Both the position numbers and the translations under genes were made by a program. This document shows, piece after piece, positions 16,946 to 24,446 of a DNA stretch of 64,000 nucleotides. The notes under the pieces are model-generated. The model worked only from the letters and a program-made list of their open reading frames with translations, did not search any database and was not told where the DNA came from. This DNA comes from Elusimicrobium sp. An273 (lineage in GTDB: Bacteria; Elusimicrobiota; Elusimicrobia; Elusimicrobiales; Elusimicrobiaceae), in assembly GCF_002159705.1 (NCBI RefSeq), contig NZ_NFJD01000004.1, forward strand, positions 204,695-268,694, given 5' to 3'. The first letter of the stretch is position 1. Every line of letters begins with the position of its first letter.

Positions 16946-18055
16946 TTAATGTTTGCTATGCGGCGTAAGCGCGGCGCGCCCATGCAGCTGCATATAATTG
17001 TACAGGGCGTTTGCAATACGGGCGCCGCCGTTATCTGCACGAAAGCCGACCGAGGATATAAATCCGTCCGCTCCGTGTTCAAACAAATCTTCCGCCGGCA
17101 CCTCATCGTCCATCAAGGCGCTGTTTACCAAAATGACGGTCTCTTTATCCCCCTCCATGCGCAGGCGGTCTATCATAAAAACGCTGATTCCGTCTTCCAA
17201 CACGTAATCCATTAAAATCACGTCGTATTTTACTTCTTTTGTCCACTCCATTAATTTGGTAAGCGAGTCAAATACCGCCACCCGGCTGCCGGGCCCGAAG
17301 AAACCTTGGGCATTCCAATTACGCGCCCATTCTAAAATTTCCGGATCGTCATTAAGCACGGCAATCGTCATCGCCGGCAGCTGCGCCGCCATTTGGCGGG
17401 CCTGGGTAAATCCTTCCGAGCCGGGAGAAGTGTTTTTCATAGTTAAAGAAGTTCCGTTTGCATCTTTCAATAAAAACTTATTTACATCAAACGAATTTTC
17501 CGCACGCAGCCGCTCCGGCATGGAGATTTTGCCCGAGGCACCAGACCACGCATAGGTCGGCTTTATGGCGTTCATTACCCGTTCAATGTATAATTTGCCA
17601 AAATGCACGCCCGGATCCCGCGCGCCCACAATGCGTTCCATCCGCTGCAGGGCTTCTTTGCCCTCACGTGCATATTCCCAGCGGGCATTGGCTTCGGCCG
17701 CGCTGATCTTTTGCGGCTCAAGCAATTGGTAACGAAGAAAAATATCCATTTCTTTTTTGACTTCTAAAAATTTATTTAAATTTTCGCGGTATTGCTCGGA
17801 TTTGCGCAGGCTTTCCTCTATGCCGTGTGCCACCAAACTGCTGCGGATTGCCTCCGGCGTTTTAAACTGGGTAATGGCAAGCGGAACGGGATTAGCAAAA
17901 AACTCCCGGGCGGCAATTTGCGAAAACTTGCTTCCGTGGGACACTACACCCGTCCGAATGGCCTGCATCGCAGTGGTATAACGGTTTTGTGCCCGGCTCT
18001 CCCCCGCCAGCAATAGAAAACAAAAAAAGAATAAAACAACCGGCATTTTTTTCAT
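16946..18055 (-). CDS. exported protein with C-terminal response-regulator receiver-like domain
   Basis: A 369-residue protein. Residues 1-23 form a Sec signal peptide (KK, hydrophobic core, ESRAQ). Residues 24-225 are mostly helical and charged, with no family recognised. Residues 229-360 read as a CheY-type receiver: beta-1 IAVLNDDPEIL with acidic pair D236/D237; beta-3 YDVILMDYVLEDG with D283 at the phosphorylation site; beta-4 VILVNSA with S312; beta-5 HGADGFIS. The usual Lys after beta-5 is absent (SSVGF). An exported receiver would have no ATP-dependent kinase partner in the periplasm. GGAGGAAA precedes the ATG. Own terminator at each end; no kinase gene adjacent. Confidence 0.85.
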   Translation of the reverse strand: MKKMPVVLFFFCFLLLAGESRAQNRYTTAMQAIRTGVVSHGSKFSQIAAREFFANPVPLAITQFKTPEAIRSSLVAHGIEESLRKSEQYRENLNKFLEVKKEMDIFLRYQLLEPQKISAAEANARWEYAREGKEALQRMERIVGARDPGVHFGKLYIERVMNAIKPTYAWSGASGKISMPERLRAENSFDVNKFLLKDANGTSLTMKNTSPGSEGFTQARQMAAQLPAMTIAVLNDDPEILEWARNWNAQGFFGPGSRVAVFDSLTKLMEWTKEVKYDVILMDYVLEDGISVFMIDRLRMEGDKETVILVNSALMDDEVPAEDLFEHGADGFISSVGFRADNGGARIANALYNYMQLHGRAALTPHSKH

Positions 18056-18160
18056 GCAAATTTCCTCCTGCCAGGAATTACTTATAAATTAACTCTTTAT
18101 CCAAACGGGCACAAGGGAAAAAAGACCTACTTGTTTGATAGGCCTATAAGTACATAAAAA

Positions 18161-18187
18161 TTCCCCGGGCTCTTCACTCCCGGGGAA
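18161..18187 (-). terminator. third (distal) terminator copy
   Basis: Stem TTCCCCGGG / CCCGGGGAA with a 9-nt loop, followed on the minus strand by TTTTTATG. Confidence 0.8.
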
Positions 18188-18266
18188 TAAATTTTGCACT
18201 TCTTGCGTCTATTTATTTCACTGCGTCGTATCCGGCCTGCAGCGCTTTTTTCACGAGGCATTAAAA

Positions 18267-18293
18267 TTCCCCGGGCTCTTCGCTCCCGGGGAA
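18267..18293 (-). terminator. second terminator copy
   Basis: Same 9-bp stem as the flanking copies, followed by TTTTAATG. Confidence 0.8.
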
Positions 18294-18372
18294 TAAATTT
18301 TGCACTTCTTGCATCTATTTATTTTACTGCGTCGTATCCGGCCTGCAGCGCTTTTTTCACGAGGCATTAAAA

Positions 18373-18399
18373 TTCCCCGGGCTCTTCGCTCCCGGGGAA
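18373..18399 (-). terminator. first (gene-proximal) terminator of the 2-oxoacid oxidoreductase operon
   Basis: Stem TTCCCCGGG / CCCGGGGAA, 25 bp past the gamma-subunit stop, followed by TTTTAATG. Confidence 0.85.
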
Positions 18400-18424
18400 T
18401 AAATTTTGCACTTCTTGCGTCTAT

Positions 18425-18961
18425 TTATTTCACTGCGTCGTATCCGGCCTGCAGCGCTTTTTTGTTCAGCTCCAGCATTTCCGGTTTGGCGCGCTTATAC
18501 ACTTTTTTCATCGCATGCTCTACGCTTGTCAGCGTAACGGCACCCGTTTTTTTAATAAACGCACCCAACGCCACCAGGTTGGCAATACGATCCATCCCCA
18601 ATTCTTCCGCAATTTTATTGCACGGCACGCACACCACGGTAATATCGGTGCGGGTGGGGCGGGAGTTGATAAGCGAGCTGTTGATAATCATCAGTCCGCC
18701 TTTTTTGAGCAAGGGCTCAAATTTAGGAAGCGACGGCTCGTTCATAATAATTACCGTATCGGGGGCCGATACAATAGGCGTATAGACTTCCCCGTCCGAT
18801 ATCACCACCGAGCAGTTGGCCGTTCCGCCGCGCATTTCCGGCCCGTAAGAAGGCAGCCAGCTGGCGTTTTTCTTGTCTTCCACGCCGGCTTGCGCGAGGA
18901 GAATCCCCGCCGAAATCACGCCTTGTCCGCCGAAACCGGCAATTCTGATTCCTTGATACAT
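18425..18961 (-). CDS. 2-oxoacid:ferredoxin oxidoreductase gamma subunit
   Basis: A 178-residue subunit with the nucleotide-fold motif GFGGQGVISAGILLA at the N-terminus and SYGPEMRGGTANCSV, as in PorG/KorC/VorC. It belongs to the CoA- and ferredoxin-dependent complex that oxidatively decarboxylates 2-oxoacids to acyl-CoA. It is the last gene of delta-alpha-beta-gamma; its start shares one base with the end of the beta gene. Its last 12 codons are copied twice more downstream. Confidence 0.93.
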   Translation of the reverse strand: MYQGIRIAGFGGQGVISAGILLAQAGVEDKKNASWLPSYGPEMRGGTANCSVVISDGEVYTPIVSAPDTVIIMNEPSLPKFEPLLKKGGLMIINSSLINSRPTRTDITVVCVPCNKIAEELGMDRIANLVALGAFIKKTGAVTLTSVEHAMKKVYKRAKPEMLELNKKALQAGYDAVK

Positions 18962-19704
18962 TATTTGCCTCCCTCGTCTTTAAAGACGCCCAGCGGATAC
19001 TGCGGAATCATCTTCGTCCGCACAAATTCTAACGACTGCGGCACGCTGGCATACCAGTTGGTCGGGCATTGCGAAATCACTTCCACCATCGAAAAGCCCA
19101 CGCCATTCACCTGGTTTTCAAAGGCTTTTTTAATGGCTTTCTTGGCCTGCATCACGTGCTGGGGCGAATCCACCGCCACCCGCTCCAGGTATTTGGCGCC
19201 GGTAATCTGCGCGAGCATTTCGCACATATTAATCGGCCAGCCCTGCAATTTTGGGTCACGCCCTTTGGGGGCCGTGGTGGCTACTTGGCCCACCAGCGTG
19301 GTGGGAGCCATTTGGCCGCCGGTCATACCGTAAATGGCGTTGTTGATGAAAATAACGGTAATGTTTTCACTGCGCACCGCAGCGTGAACGATTTCCGCCA
19401 TGCCGATGGAAGCCAAGTCCCCGTCGCCCTGATACGAGAAAACAATCGCTTCGGGTTTGGAGCGCTTGATGCCGGTGGCAATGGCCGGGCCGCGCCCGTG
19501 CGCGCCCTGCACCATATCACAGGCAAAATAAGAGTCCGCAAACACCGCGCATCCCACCGGGGCTACCCCGATCACGCGGTCTGCAATTTTCAATTCATCA
19601 AAAGTTTCCCCCATCAAACGATGGACAATTCCGTGCCCGCAGCCCGGGCAGTAATGCATGGGCAAATCGGTTAAGCTGGCCGGTTTTTTGGCGATAATAG
19701 TCAT
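18961..19704 (-). CDS. 2-oxoacid:ferredoxin oxidoreductase beta subunit (TPP-binding)
   Basis: A 247-residue thiamine-diphosphate subunit. The cluster-binding start CPGCGHG and the TPP motif GDGDLASIG followed by NNAIYGMTGGQ are clear. With the alpha subunit it forms the active site for decarboxylation. The proportions and absence of a fused ferredoxin domain match the Kor/Vor class rather than single-chain pyruvate synthase. The substrate (branched-chain 2-oxoacid or 2-oxoglutarate) is inferred only to class. Confidence 0.94.
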   Translation of the reverse strand: MTIIAKKPASLTDLPMHYCPGCGHGIVHRLMGETFDELKIADRVIGVAPVGCAVFADSYFACDMVQGAHGRGPAIATGIKRSKPEAIVFSYQGDGDLASIGMAEIVHAAVRSENITVIFINNAIYGMTGGQMAPTTLVGQVATTAPKGRDPKLQGWPINMCEMLAQITGAKYLERVAVDSPQHVMQAKKAIKKAFENQVNGVGFSMVEVISQCPTNWYASVPQSLEFVRTKMIPQYPLGVFKDEGGK

Positions 19705-19705
19705 C

Positions 19706-20869
19706 TTATTTGCCTCCTTTCAAATCGCCCTGCATGCCAAGCGACGTATCGCGCTTGCATTCATAGCTAAAGCCTGCGGCGTGTTCCTGCAAGTCAAACA
19801 GGCCTTCTTTGCCGCCGTTTAAAATAGAGCGAACGGCCGTAAGGATGGTGTTGCCGTCCGGCTGGCCGCCGGCAGGATAAGCGTTTAAATAAACCGGCGT
19901 TTTACCGTTGACGGCCAGTTTGATATCCTGCACCAGTTGGCCCAAGCTCTGCTCCACCGAGAGCACCCCTTTGGCCTTGGCCGCCAATTCCGCCAAGCGT
20001 TTGGACGGGAAGGGCCACAGCGTAATCGGGCGGAACAAGCCCACCTTTAACCCTTCTTCTTTGGCTTTGTTGACCGCTTCCAAGCATGCACGGGACGAAA
20101 GGCCGTAGGCCACCAATAACACATCGCAGTCTTCGGCGTCGCGTTCTTCCCAGCGGGCTTCCGTTTTTTCAATCAGGCCGTAGCGTTTGGCGCGTTCCAC
20201 CACATCGGCGATTAAATTATCGCCTTTGTAGGAAAACACATTGTTTTTCTTGCGGCCGTTTTTGTGGATATCCACCGCCCAGTCAAATTTGCCCAGTTTG
20301 TTGGGGTCAATCGGATCAAAATTAAACGACATGCTCTCCATCATCTGCCCCAAAATGCCGTCCGCCAAAATCATACAAGGCATCCGATACTTTTCGGCCA
20401 GTTCAAACCCCAATTTGGGGAAATTGCCCAGCTCTTCCACCGAGTTCGGCGCCAGCACAATCACGTGATAATCCCCGTTGCCGCCCCCGCGCGTGGCCTG
20501 GAAATAATCCCCCTGCGAGCCGGAGATGCTGCCCAGCCCCGGGCCGCCGCGCATTACGTTTACAATCAGGCACGGCAAATCCGCACTGGCCAAATAGGTA
20601 ATACCTTCCTGCTTAAGGCTGATGCCCGGCGAGGAAGAAGACGTCATGCTGCGCGTCCCCGTAGAAGCGGCGCCGTACACCATATTGATGGCGGCCACTT
20701 CGCTTTCGGCCTGCACAAACGCACCGCCCGCATCGGCCATATAGGCCGACATGTATTCCGGCACTTCGTTTTGCGGAGTAATCGGATAACCGGCAAAAAA
20801 GCGCGCCCCGGCGCGGATAGCGCCTTCGGCCAACGCTTCATTGCCTTTTCGTAATGTTTTTTCGGTCAT
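19706..20869 (-). CDS. 2-oxoacid:ferredoxin oxidoreductase alpha subunit (VorB/KorA type)
   Basis: A 387-residue subunit: the start GNEALAEGAIRAGARFFAGY, then PITPQNEVPEYM, STGTRSMTSSSSPGISLKQE and RGGPGLGSISGSQGDY are the conserved pyrimidine-binding and CoA-face motifs. It most resembles VorB of 3-methyl-2-oxobutanoate:ferredoxin oxidoreductases. Translation is tightly linked (gaps of 1-20 bp) to delta and beta. The products, acyl-CoA and reduced ferredoxin, suit amino-acid fermentation. Confidence 0.93.
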   Translation of the reverse strand: MTEKTLRKGNEALAEGAIRAGARFFAGYPITPQNEVPEYMSAYMADAGGAFVQAESEVAAINMVYGAASTGTRSMTSSSSPGISLKQEGITYLASADLPCLIVNVMRGGPGLGSISGSQGDYFQATRGGGNGDYHVIVLAPNSVEELGNFPKLGFELAEKYRMPCMILADGILGQMMESMSFNFDPIDPNKLGKFDWAVDIHKNGRKKNNVFSYKGDNLIADVVERAKRYGLIEKTEARWEERDAEDCDVLLVAYGLSSRACLEAVNKAKEEGLKVGLFRPITLWPFPSKRLAELAAKAKGVLSVEQSLGQLVQDIKLAVNGKTPVYLNAYPAGGQPDGNTILTAVRSILNGGKEGLFDLQEHAAGFSYECKRDTSLGMQGDLKGGK

Positions 20870-20888
20870 AGTTAAAATCCTTAAATTG

Positions 20889-21095
20889 TCAGTCTTTAAT
20901 TACCGTAATGGCAATATCGGGGCACATCATGTAGCACATGGCGCAGCCAATGCAATTTTCCGGGTGTTCCATTTCCGCCGGAAAATACCCTTTTTTGCTA
21001 ATGGTTTTGGATTTGCCCAAACATTTTTTGGGGCAGGCGTTGACGCATAAATAGCAAGCTTTGCATTTGTTGGCGTCTACTTCAATTCTTGGCAT
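20889..21095 (-). CDS. 2-oxoacid:ferredoxin oxidoreductase delta subunit (2[4Fe-4S] ferredoxin)
   Basis: A 68-residue ferredoxin with two CxxCxxCxxxC motifs (CKACYLCVNACPK and CIGCAMCYMMCPD). It passes electrons from the TPP site to soluble ferredoxin. It is the first gene of the operon. The start MPRIEVD follows AGGAG; the upstream in-frame extension is leader sequence. Confidence 0.93.
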   Translation of the reverse strand: MPRIEVDANKCKACYLCVNACPKKCLGKSKTISKKGYFPAEMEHPENCIGCAMCYMMCPDIAITVIKD

Positions 21096-21142
21096 AGTTC
21101 TCCTGTGGGCCCGGGGATATACCCGTAAAAACCCATACATAA

Positions 21143-21172
21143 AGTATATTTCTTTTGCATACGAATGCGCAA
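21143..21172 (-). promoter_or_regulatory. promoter of the 2-oxoacid:ferredoxin oxidoreductase operon
   Basis: -35 TTGCGC (21167-21172), 18-bp spacer, -10 TATACT (21143-21148), giving a leader of about 40 nt before the delta-subunit gene. Confidence 0.5.
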
Positions 21173-21190
21173 TAATCAAATTGCTTTTGC

Positions 21191-21196
21191 TACAAT
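21191..21196 (+). promoter_or_regulatory. -10 box giving a probable leaderless msrC transcript
   Basis: TACAAT ends 6 nt before the ATG at 21203, placing the expected transcription start on or next to the start codon. No Shine-Dalgarno is present. Confidence 0.5.
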
Positions 21197-21202
21197 ACCC
21201 GT

Positions 21203-21673
21203 ATGACCGCTGTTTCCAAAACACAACTATACCACGATTTATTGCGCCAGGCCCAAGCTTTGCTGGAAATAGAGCGCGACCCCGTAGCCAATATGGCCAA
21301 TTTGGCGGCCGTGCTATATAACGGGCTGCCCCAGATTAACTGGGCTGGATTTTACGTGCTAAAAGAAAATGTGCTGGTGCTGGGCCCGTTTCAGGGAAAA
21401 CCGGCCTGCGTGCGCATTGCCTTGGGAAAAGGCGTATGCGGAACGGCCGCGCAAACGCAGGGAATCCAATGCGTGGCGGATGTGCACGCGTTTGCGGGGC
21501 ACATTGCCTGCGACAGCGCTTCCCGCAGCGAAGTGGTGCTCCCTGTCTTTAAAAACAAAAGCCTTTGGGGCGTATTGGATATAGACGCACCCGTCCAAGC
21601 GCGGTTTGACGAAGAAGACTGCAAAAATCTGGCAGAAATAGTGCGCTTGTTTGAGCAAAACAGCGCGTTATAA
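21203..21673 (+). CDS. msrC: free methionine-(R)-sulfoxide reductase (GAF domain)
   Basis: A 156-residue single GAF-domain enzyme that reduces free Met-R-sulfoxide. The three Cys are at 69, 79 and 103; the 10- and 24-residue spacing is that of E. coli fRMsr (84, 94, 118). Family motifs WAGFYVL, GPFQGKPAC, GVCGTAA and HIACDSASRSEVVLP are intact. It gives oxidative protection, useful in an anaerobe. The gap is shared with the divergent oxidoreductase operon; the start codon lies just after a -10 box. Confidence 0.95.
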   Translation: MTAVSKTQLYHDLLRQAQALLEIERDPVANMANLAAVLYNGLPQINWAGFYVLKENVLVLGPFQGKPACVRIALGKGVCGTAAQTQGIQCVADVHAFAGHIACDSASRSEVVLPVFKNKSLWGVLDIDAPVQARFDEEDCKNLAEIVRLFEQNSAL

Positions 21674-21703
21674 CCGATTTTCCCGTCGGTAATTGCAATT
21701 TTA

Positions 21704-21732
21704 TTGCCGAAGGTTTTTAAATTTTGTATGAT
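21704..21732 (+). promoter_or_regulatory. promoter of tRNA-Phe
   Basis: -35 TTGCCG (21704-21709), 17-bp spacer, -10 TATGAT (21727-21732); the tRNA begins 12 bp later. Confidence 0.55.
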
Positions 21733-21743
21733 AATTAGGTAAT

Positions 21744-21815
21744 GCCGAGGTAGCTCAGTGGTAGAGCACCGGTCTGAAAAACCGGGTGTCGACAGTTCGA
21801 TCCTGTCCCTCGGCA
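21744..21815 (+). tRNA. tRNA-Phe (anticodon GAA)
   Basis: Acceptor GCCGAGG / CCTCGGC with discriminator A, D stem GCTC / GAGC, anticodon stem CCGGT / ACCGG around loop CTGAAAA, T stem GACAG / CTGTC with loop TTCGATC. CCA is not encoded. Confidence 0.95.
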
Positions 21816-21841
21816 TTTCTTTTTTTGATTTGAAACCGATT

Positions 21842-21869
21842 AAAAACCCCGCCGAAAAGCGGGGTTTTT
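21842..21869 (+). terminator. bidirectional terminator between tRNA-Phe and the convergent gene
   Basis: An 11-bp stem AAAAACCCCGC / GCGGGGTTTTT with a 6-nt loop; U-tracts on both strands serve the tRNA and the gene ending at 21872. Confidence 0.9.
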
Positions 21870-21871
21870 GT

Positions 21872-22555
21872 TTATTTCGTAAAAGCGCTTACCAACGAGT
21901 TGCGCACATACTGGCGGGCTAATTCCCGGCGCGCTTTGGAAAGCCCGGCCGAAGCATAGGAAAACAGCAAATTATACATCCGCGGCATATTCCCCATTTG
22001 ATAGGTGGTTTGCAGCATTTTTTGCTGTTCCGAAGAAAGGCGGGCCGCCGCCGGATTGGCGTGGTAGATTTTTAAATACAGCAAATAGGACGTCATCATT
22101 TCTTCCAGGGCTTCATCTTCTTGAAACAGCCGGAGCAAATACTCATCGGTTAAGTTTACCGCATTGTCCGGATAGGCTTTTAAAAATTCCAGCAGTAATT
22201 TTTTATTGGCGGTTAATTTCTTTAAATTTTCCAGCGGCAGCGTATTAAACGTAACAAACGGCACCGTTTGGCTTTTTTGCAGTTCCTGGCGCAGTTCTTT
22301 TCTGAATTGGCTGATTTCCTGCCGTCTTAAATCCGGAAAATTTTGATACAGCTGTTGGCGGATTTCCCGCGCTTCTTTCGTCTTATACATGGCCATCAGT
22401 TTAGGCGCCATCGGATGTTCCGTTTCCCACGCCAGCAACTCCTGCCGCTGGGCCACCAATTGCTTATAGGTGGCTTCTCGGGTGGTTTTGTCTCCGGCGA
22501 AACCGGCCGTAAACATCAAGATAAAAGCAACGAATAAAAAAGAAACTTTACGCAT
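21872..22555 (-). CDS. exported helical protein of unknown function
   Basis: A 227-residue protein with a clear signal peptide (residues 1-20, FLFVAFILMFTAGFAG). The rest is almost entirely charged, predicted-helical sequence rich in Leu, Gln, Glu, Arg and Lys, without Cys. No family is recognised. The start follows GGAGGAATGT; a longer in-frame version is rejected because it would bury the signal peptide. Likely monocistronic and periplasmic. Confidence 0.8.
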   Translation of the reverse strand: MRKVSFLFVAFILMFTAGFAGDKTTREATYKQLVAQRQELLAWETEHPMAPKLMAMYKTKEAREIRQQLYQNFPDLRRQEISQFRKELRQELQKSQTVPFVTFNTLPLENLKKLTANKKLLLEFLKAYPDNAVNLTDEYLLRLFQEDEALEEMMTSYLLYLKIYHANPAAARLSSEQQKMLQTTYQMGNMPRMYNLLFSYASAGLSKARRELARQYVRNSLVSAFTK

Positions 22556-22626
22556 ACATTCCTCCTCTTGCAACGACCTTCTTCCACCATTATGCAATAA
22601 TTGCCCCTTCTGAAACAATTCCCCAC

Positions 22627-22657
22627 AAAAAAACCCGGCCGCAAAGCCGGGTTTTTT
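22627..22657 (-). terminator. terminator of the long gcv-to-methyltransferase run
   Basis: Stem AAACCCGGC / GCCGGGTTT with a 6-nt loop followed on the minus strand by TTTTTGTGG, 18 bp past the methyltransferase stop. Confidence 0.88.
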
Positions 22658-22674
22658 AAAATGTGTCGGAAGTG

Positions 22675-23847
22675 TTACCGAAGCTGAACCAGTGCAAAAT
22701 GCAGGTATTCCGTTTCCGGCATGCCAATCAGCACTGGGTGGTCTTTAGCTTGCCCGCGCAGTTCTACCAGCACGGCCTTGCGCCCCGACTTGCTGACCCC
22801 TTGCCGAATAATGTCCACAAACAGCTCCCGCGAAATATGATGCGAGCACGTGGAAAAGGCCAAATATCCGCCCGCTTTAATTCCTTCCAAGGCCATTTTA
22901 ACCAGCTTTACATACAGCCCCACCGCCTGCGGAAGCGCCTTGCGGCTTTTGACAAATGCCGGCGGATCCAGCAATACGATGTCGGGCTGATCGGGCAGTT
23001 CGCCTTTTTTGAGGGCGGAAAGCAGGCGCTCGGCATCGTCGCGGTGGAAAACCACCGAGTCGGACACGCCGTTAAGCGCGGCGTTTTTCTGGGCACACTC
23101 CACGGCGGCCGCGGAAGAATCGCACCCCCACACCTGGCTGGCGCCTGCCAAGGCGGCCGTAATGCCAAAAGACCCGATGTAACAATATAAGTCCAGCACC
23201 AGTTTGTCTTTAAAATACGGTTTTAAAAATTCGCGGTTTTCGCGCTGGTCAAAATAAAAACCCGTTTTCTGCCCGCCGCGAAGCGGAACCAGATATTTTA
23301 CTTTGTTTTCTTCTATTTCCACCGTTTCCGGCACGTCGCCAATGATTTCGGGCGTATTAGTCAAGCCTTCCAGCGCGCGGAAAGAACTGTCGTTTTTGTA
23401 ATAAATGCCTTTGGGCTTAAAAATTTTCTGGACTGCCTTGGTAATGGCCGGTTTTAATTTTTCCATACCGGCCGTCAGCACGTCAATCACCAGCACGTCG
23501 CCGTAGCGGTCAATCACCAAACCGGGCATATTGTCGGCCTCGCCGTAGCACATCCGCCCGTATTTGCGCACGCCGATTTCTTTGCGGTAGGAATAGGCGT
23601 TGTCTAAATTTTCAAATACAAAGTCCTCCGGCAGTTCGCCCTCGCCTTTCATCAGCAGGCGCACCGAAATTAAGCTGTGCGGGTTAAAGTAGCCAATGCC
23701 CACTTGTTTGCCTTCGTGGTTCAGCACCCGCACCAGCGTGCCCGGTTCCACCGAAGTGTCCAATCCGTCAATTTCGTTGGAAAACACCCACCAATGGCCG
23801 GCCTGCAGGCGTCTTTCTTCTTTGGCTTTTAATTTAATTTCAATCAT
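22675..23847 (-). CDS. class I rRNA methyltransferase with N-terminal PUA domain (RlmI-like)
   Basis: A 390-residue SAM enzyme. Residues 1-75 form a PUA RNA-binding domain (GHWWVFSNEI, then ALINH-like VGIGYFNPHSLISVR). The catalytic part has QKTGFYFDQRENR, the SAM motif VLDLYCYIGSFGI, the acidic DCDSS-type turn and DIVLLDPPAFVKS. RlmI methylates C5 of a cytosine in 23S rRNA; some relatives have other targets. It starts 20 bp after pyrE ends, so it is probably the last gene of a long minus-strand operon. Confidence 0.9.
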   Translation of the reverse strand: MIEIKLKAKEERRLQAGHWWVFSNEIDGLDTSVEPGTLVRVLNHEGKQVGIGYFNPHSLISVRLLMKGEGELPEDFVFENLDNAYSYRKEIGVRKYGRMCYGEADNMPGLVIDRYGDVLVIDVLTAGMEKLKPAITKAVQKIFKPKGIYYKNDSSFRALEGLTNTPEIIGDVPETVEIEENKVKYLVPLRGGQKTGFYFDQRENREFLKPYFKDKLVLDLYCYIGSFGITAALAGASQVWGCDSSAAAVECAQKNAALNGVSDSVVFHRDDAERLLSALKKGELPDQPDIVLLDPPAFVKSRKALPQAVGLYVKLVKMALEGIKAGGYLAFSTCSHHISRELFVDIIRQGVSKSGRKAVLVELRGQAKDHPVLIGMPETEYLHFALVQLR

Positions 23848-23867
23848 ACGATAAATCCCTCTGTCAG

Positions 23868-24446
23868 TTATTTTCCCGTTTCTTCCAGTTTTGAAAACGG
23901 CAGCCCCGCCGCACACAGCGGGCATTCCTTGGCGGTAAACGTTTGCATCGGGTACGACAGCAAGGCCCTCAGCGGTACGGCCAGCGGCAGATATCCCATC
24001 GAGCGGTCTACAATCACGCCTACGCCGATTACGTTGCCGCCCATTTTGCCCACCAGTTCAATGGCCTTGTTGATTTTGCGGCCGGAAACGGCCACATCGT
24101 CCACGATTAACACGTTTTCCCCTTCTTTAATGGTGAAATTGTGTTTCAGCAGCATTTCGCCGTTGTCGGCGCGGGAGGCGAAAATAGCGCGTACGCCGCG
24201 GGCGCGCGCCACTTCCTGCGCCAGCACGGAATCCGAAGGCGTCAGTGCCATAATCACATCGGCTTTTTTAGTAAATTTATCCGAAAGCGCCCCCGCAATG
24301 CGCTGCGCCAAATGGGGGTGCTGCATAAGCAGAGAAGTCTGAATATAGGTTTGGCTGTGAAACCCGGAAGGCATTACAAAATGGCCTTCCAAAATCGCTC
24401 CGTGTTCTTGCAGGAGGCAAAGCACGTCCATATTATTTCTTGGCAT
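23868..24446 (-). CDS. pyrE: orotate phosphoribosyltransferase
   Basis: A 192-residue PRTase with the PRPP motif VLIVDDVAVSG and the N-terminal GHFVMPSGFHSQTYIQ typical of the archaeal/bacterial-type orotate enzyme. It converts orotate and PRPP to OMP in pyrimidine synthesis. The C-terminus has an extra CPLC motif. AAGGAG lies 7 bp before the start, which overlaps the end of asmA by 14 bp. No other pyr genes are nearby. Confidence 0.85.
   Translation of the reverse strand: MPRNNMDVLCLLQEHGAILEGHFVMPSGFHSQTYIQTSLLMQHPHLAQRIAGALSDKFTKKADVIMALTPSDSVLAQEVARARGVRAIFASRADNGEMLLKHNFTIKEGENVLIVDDVAVSGRKINKAIELVGKMGGNVIGVGVIVDRSMGYLPLAVPLRALLSYPMQTFTAKECPLCAAGLPFSKLEETGK

Larger units (their letters stand above)
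18161..18463 (-). repeat. 106-bp tandem triplication of the 3' end and terminator of the oxidoreductase gamma gene
   Basis: Units at 18161-18266, 18267-18372 and 18373-18463 (the last is the gene's own end and lacks the 15-bp junction). Each contains a terminator hairpin and the final 12 codons plus stop of the gamma subunit gene. Only three differences are seen between copies (18176, 18313, 18325). Copies are joined by a 15-bp sequence, CACGAGGCATTAAAA on the plus strand. The gap 18056-18160 beyond the array shows nothing else. Confidence 0.95.

Noticed and set aside
18161..18463. Possible CRISPR array (regular repeats)
   Set aside because: Units are 106 bp, directly abutting, without unique spacers, and contain the end of the neighbouring gene; it is a tandem duplication.
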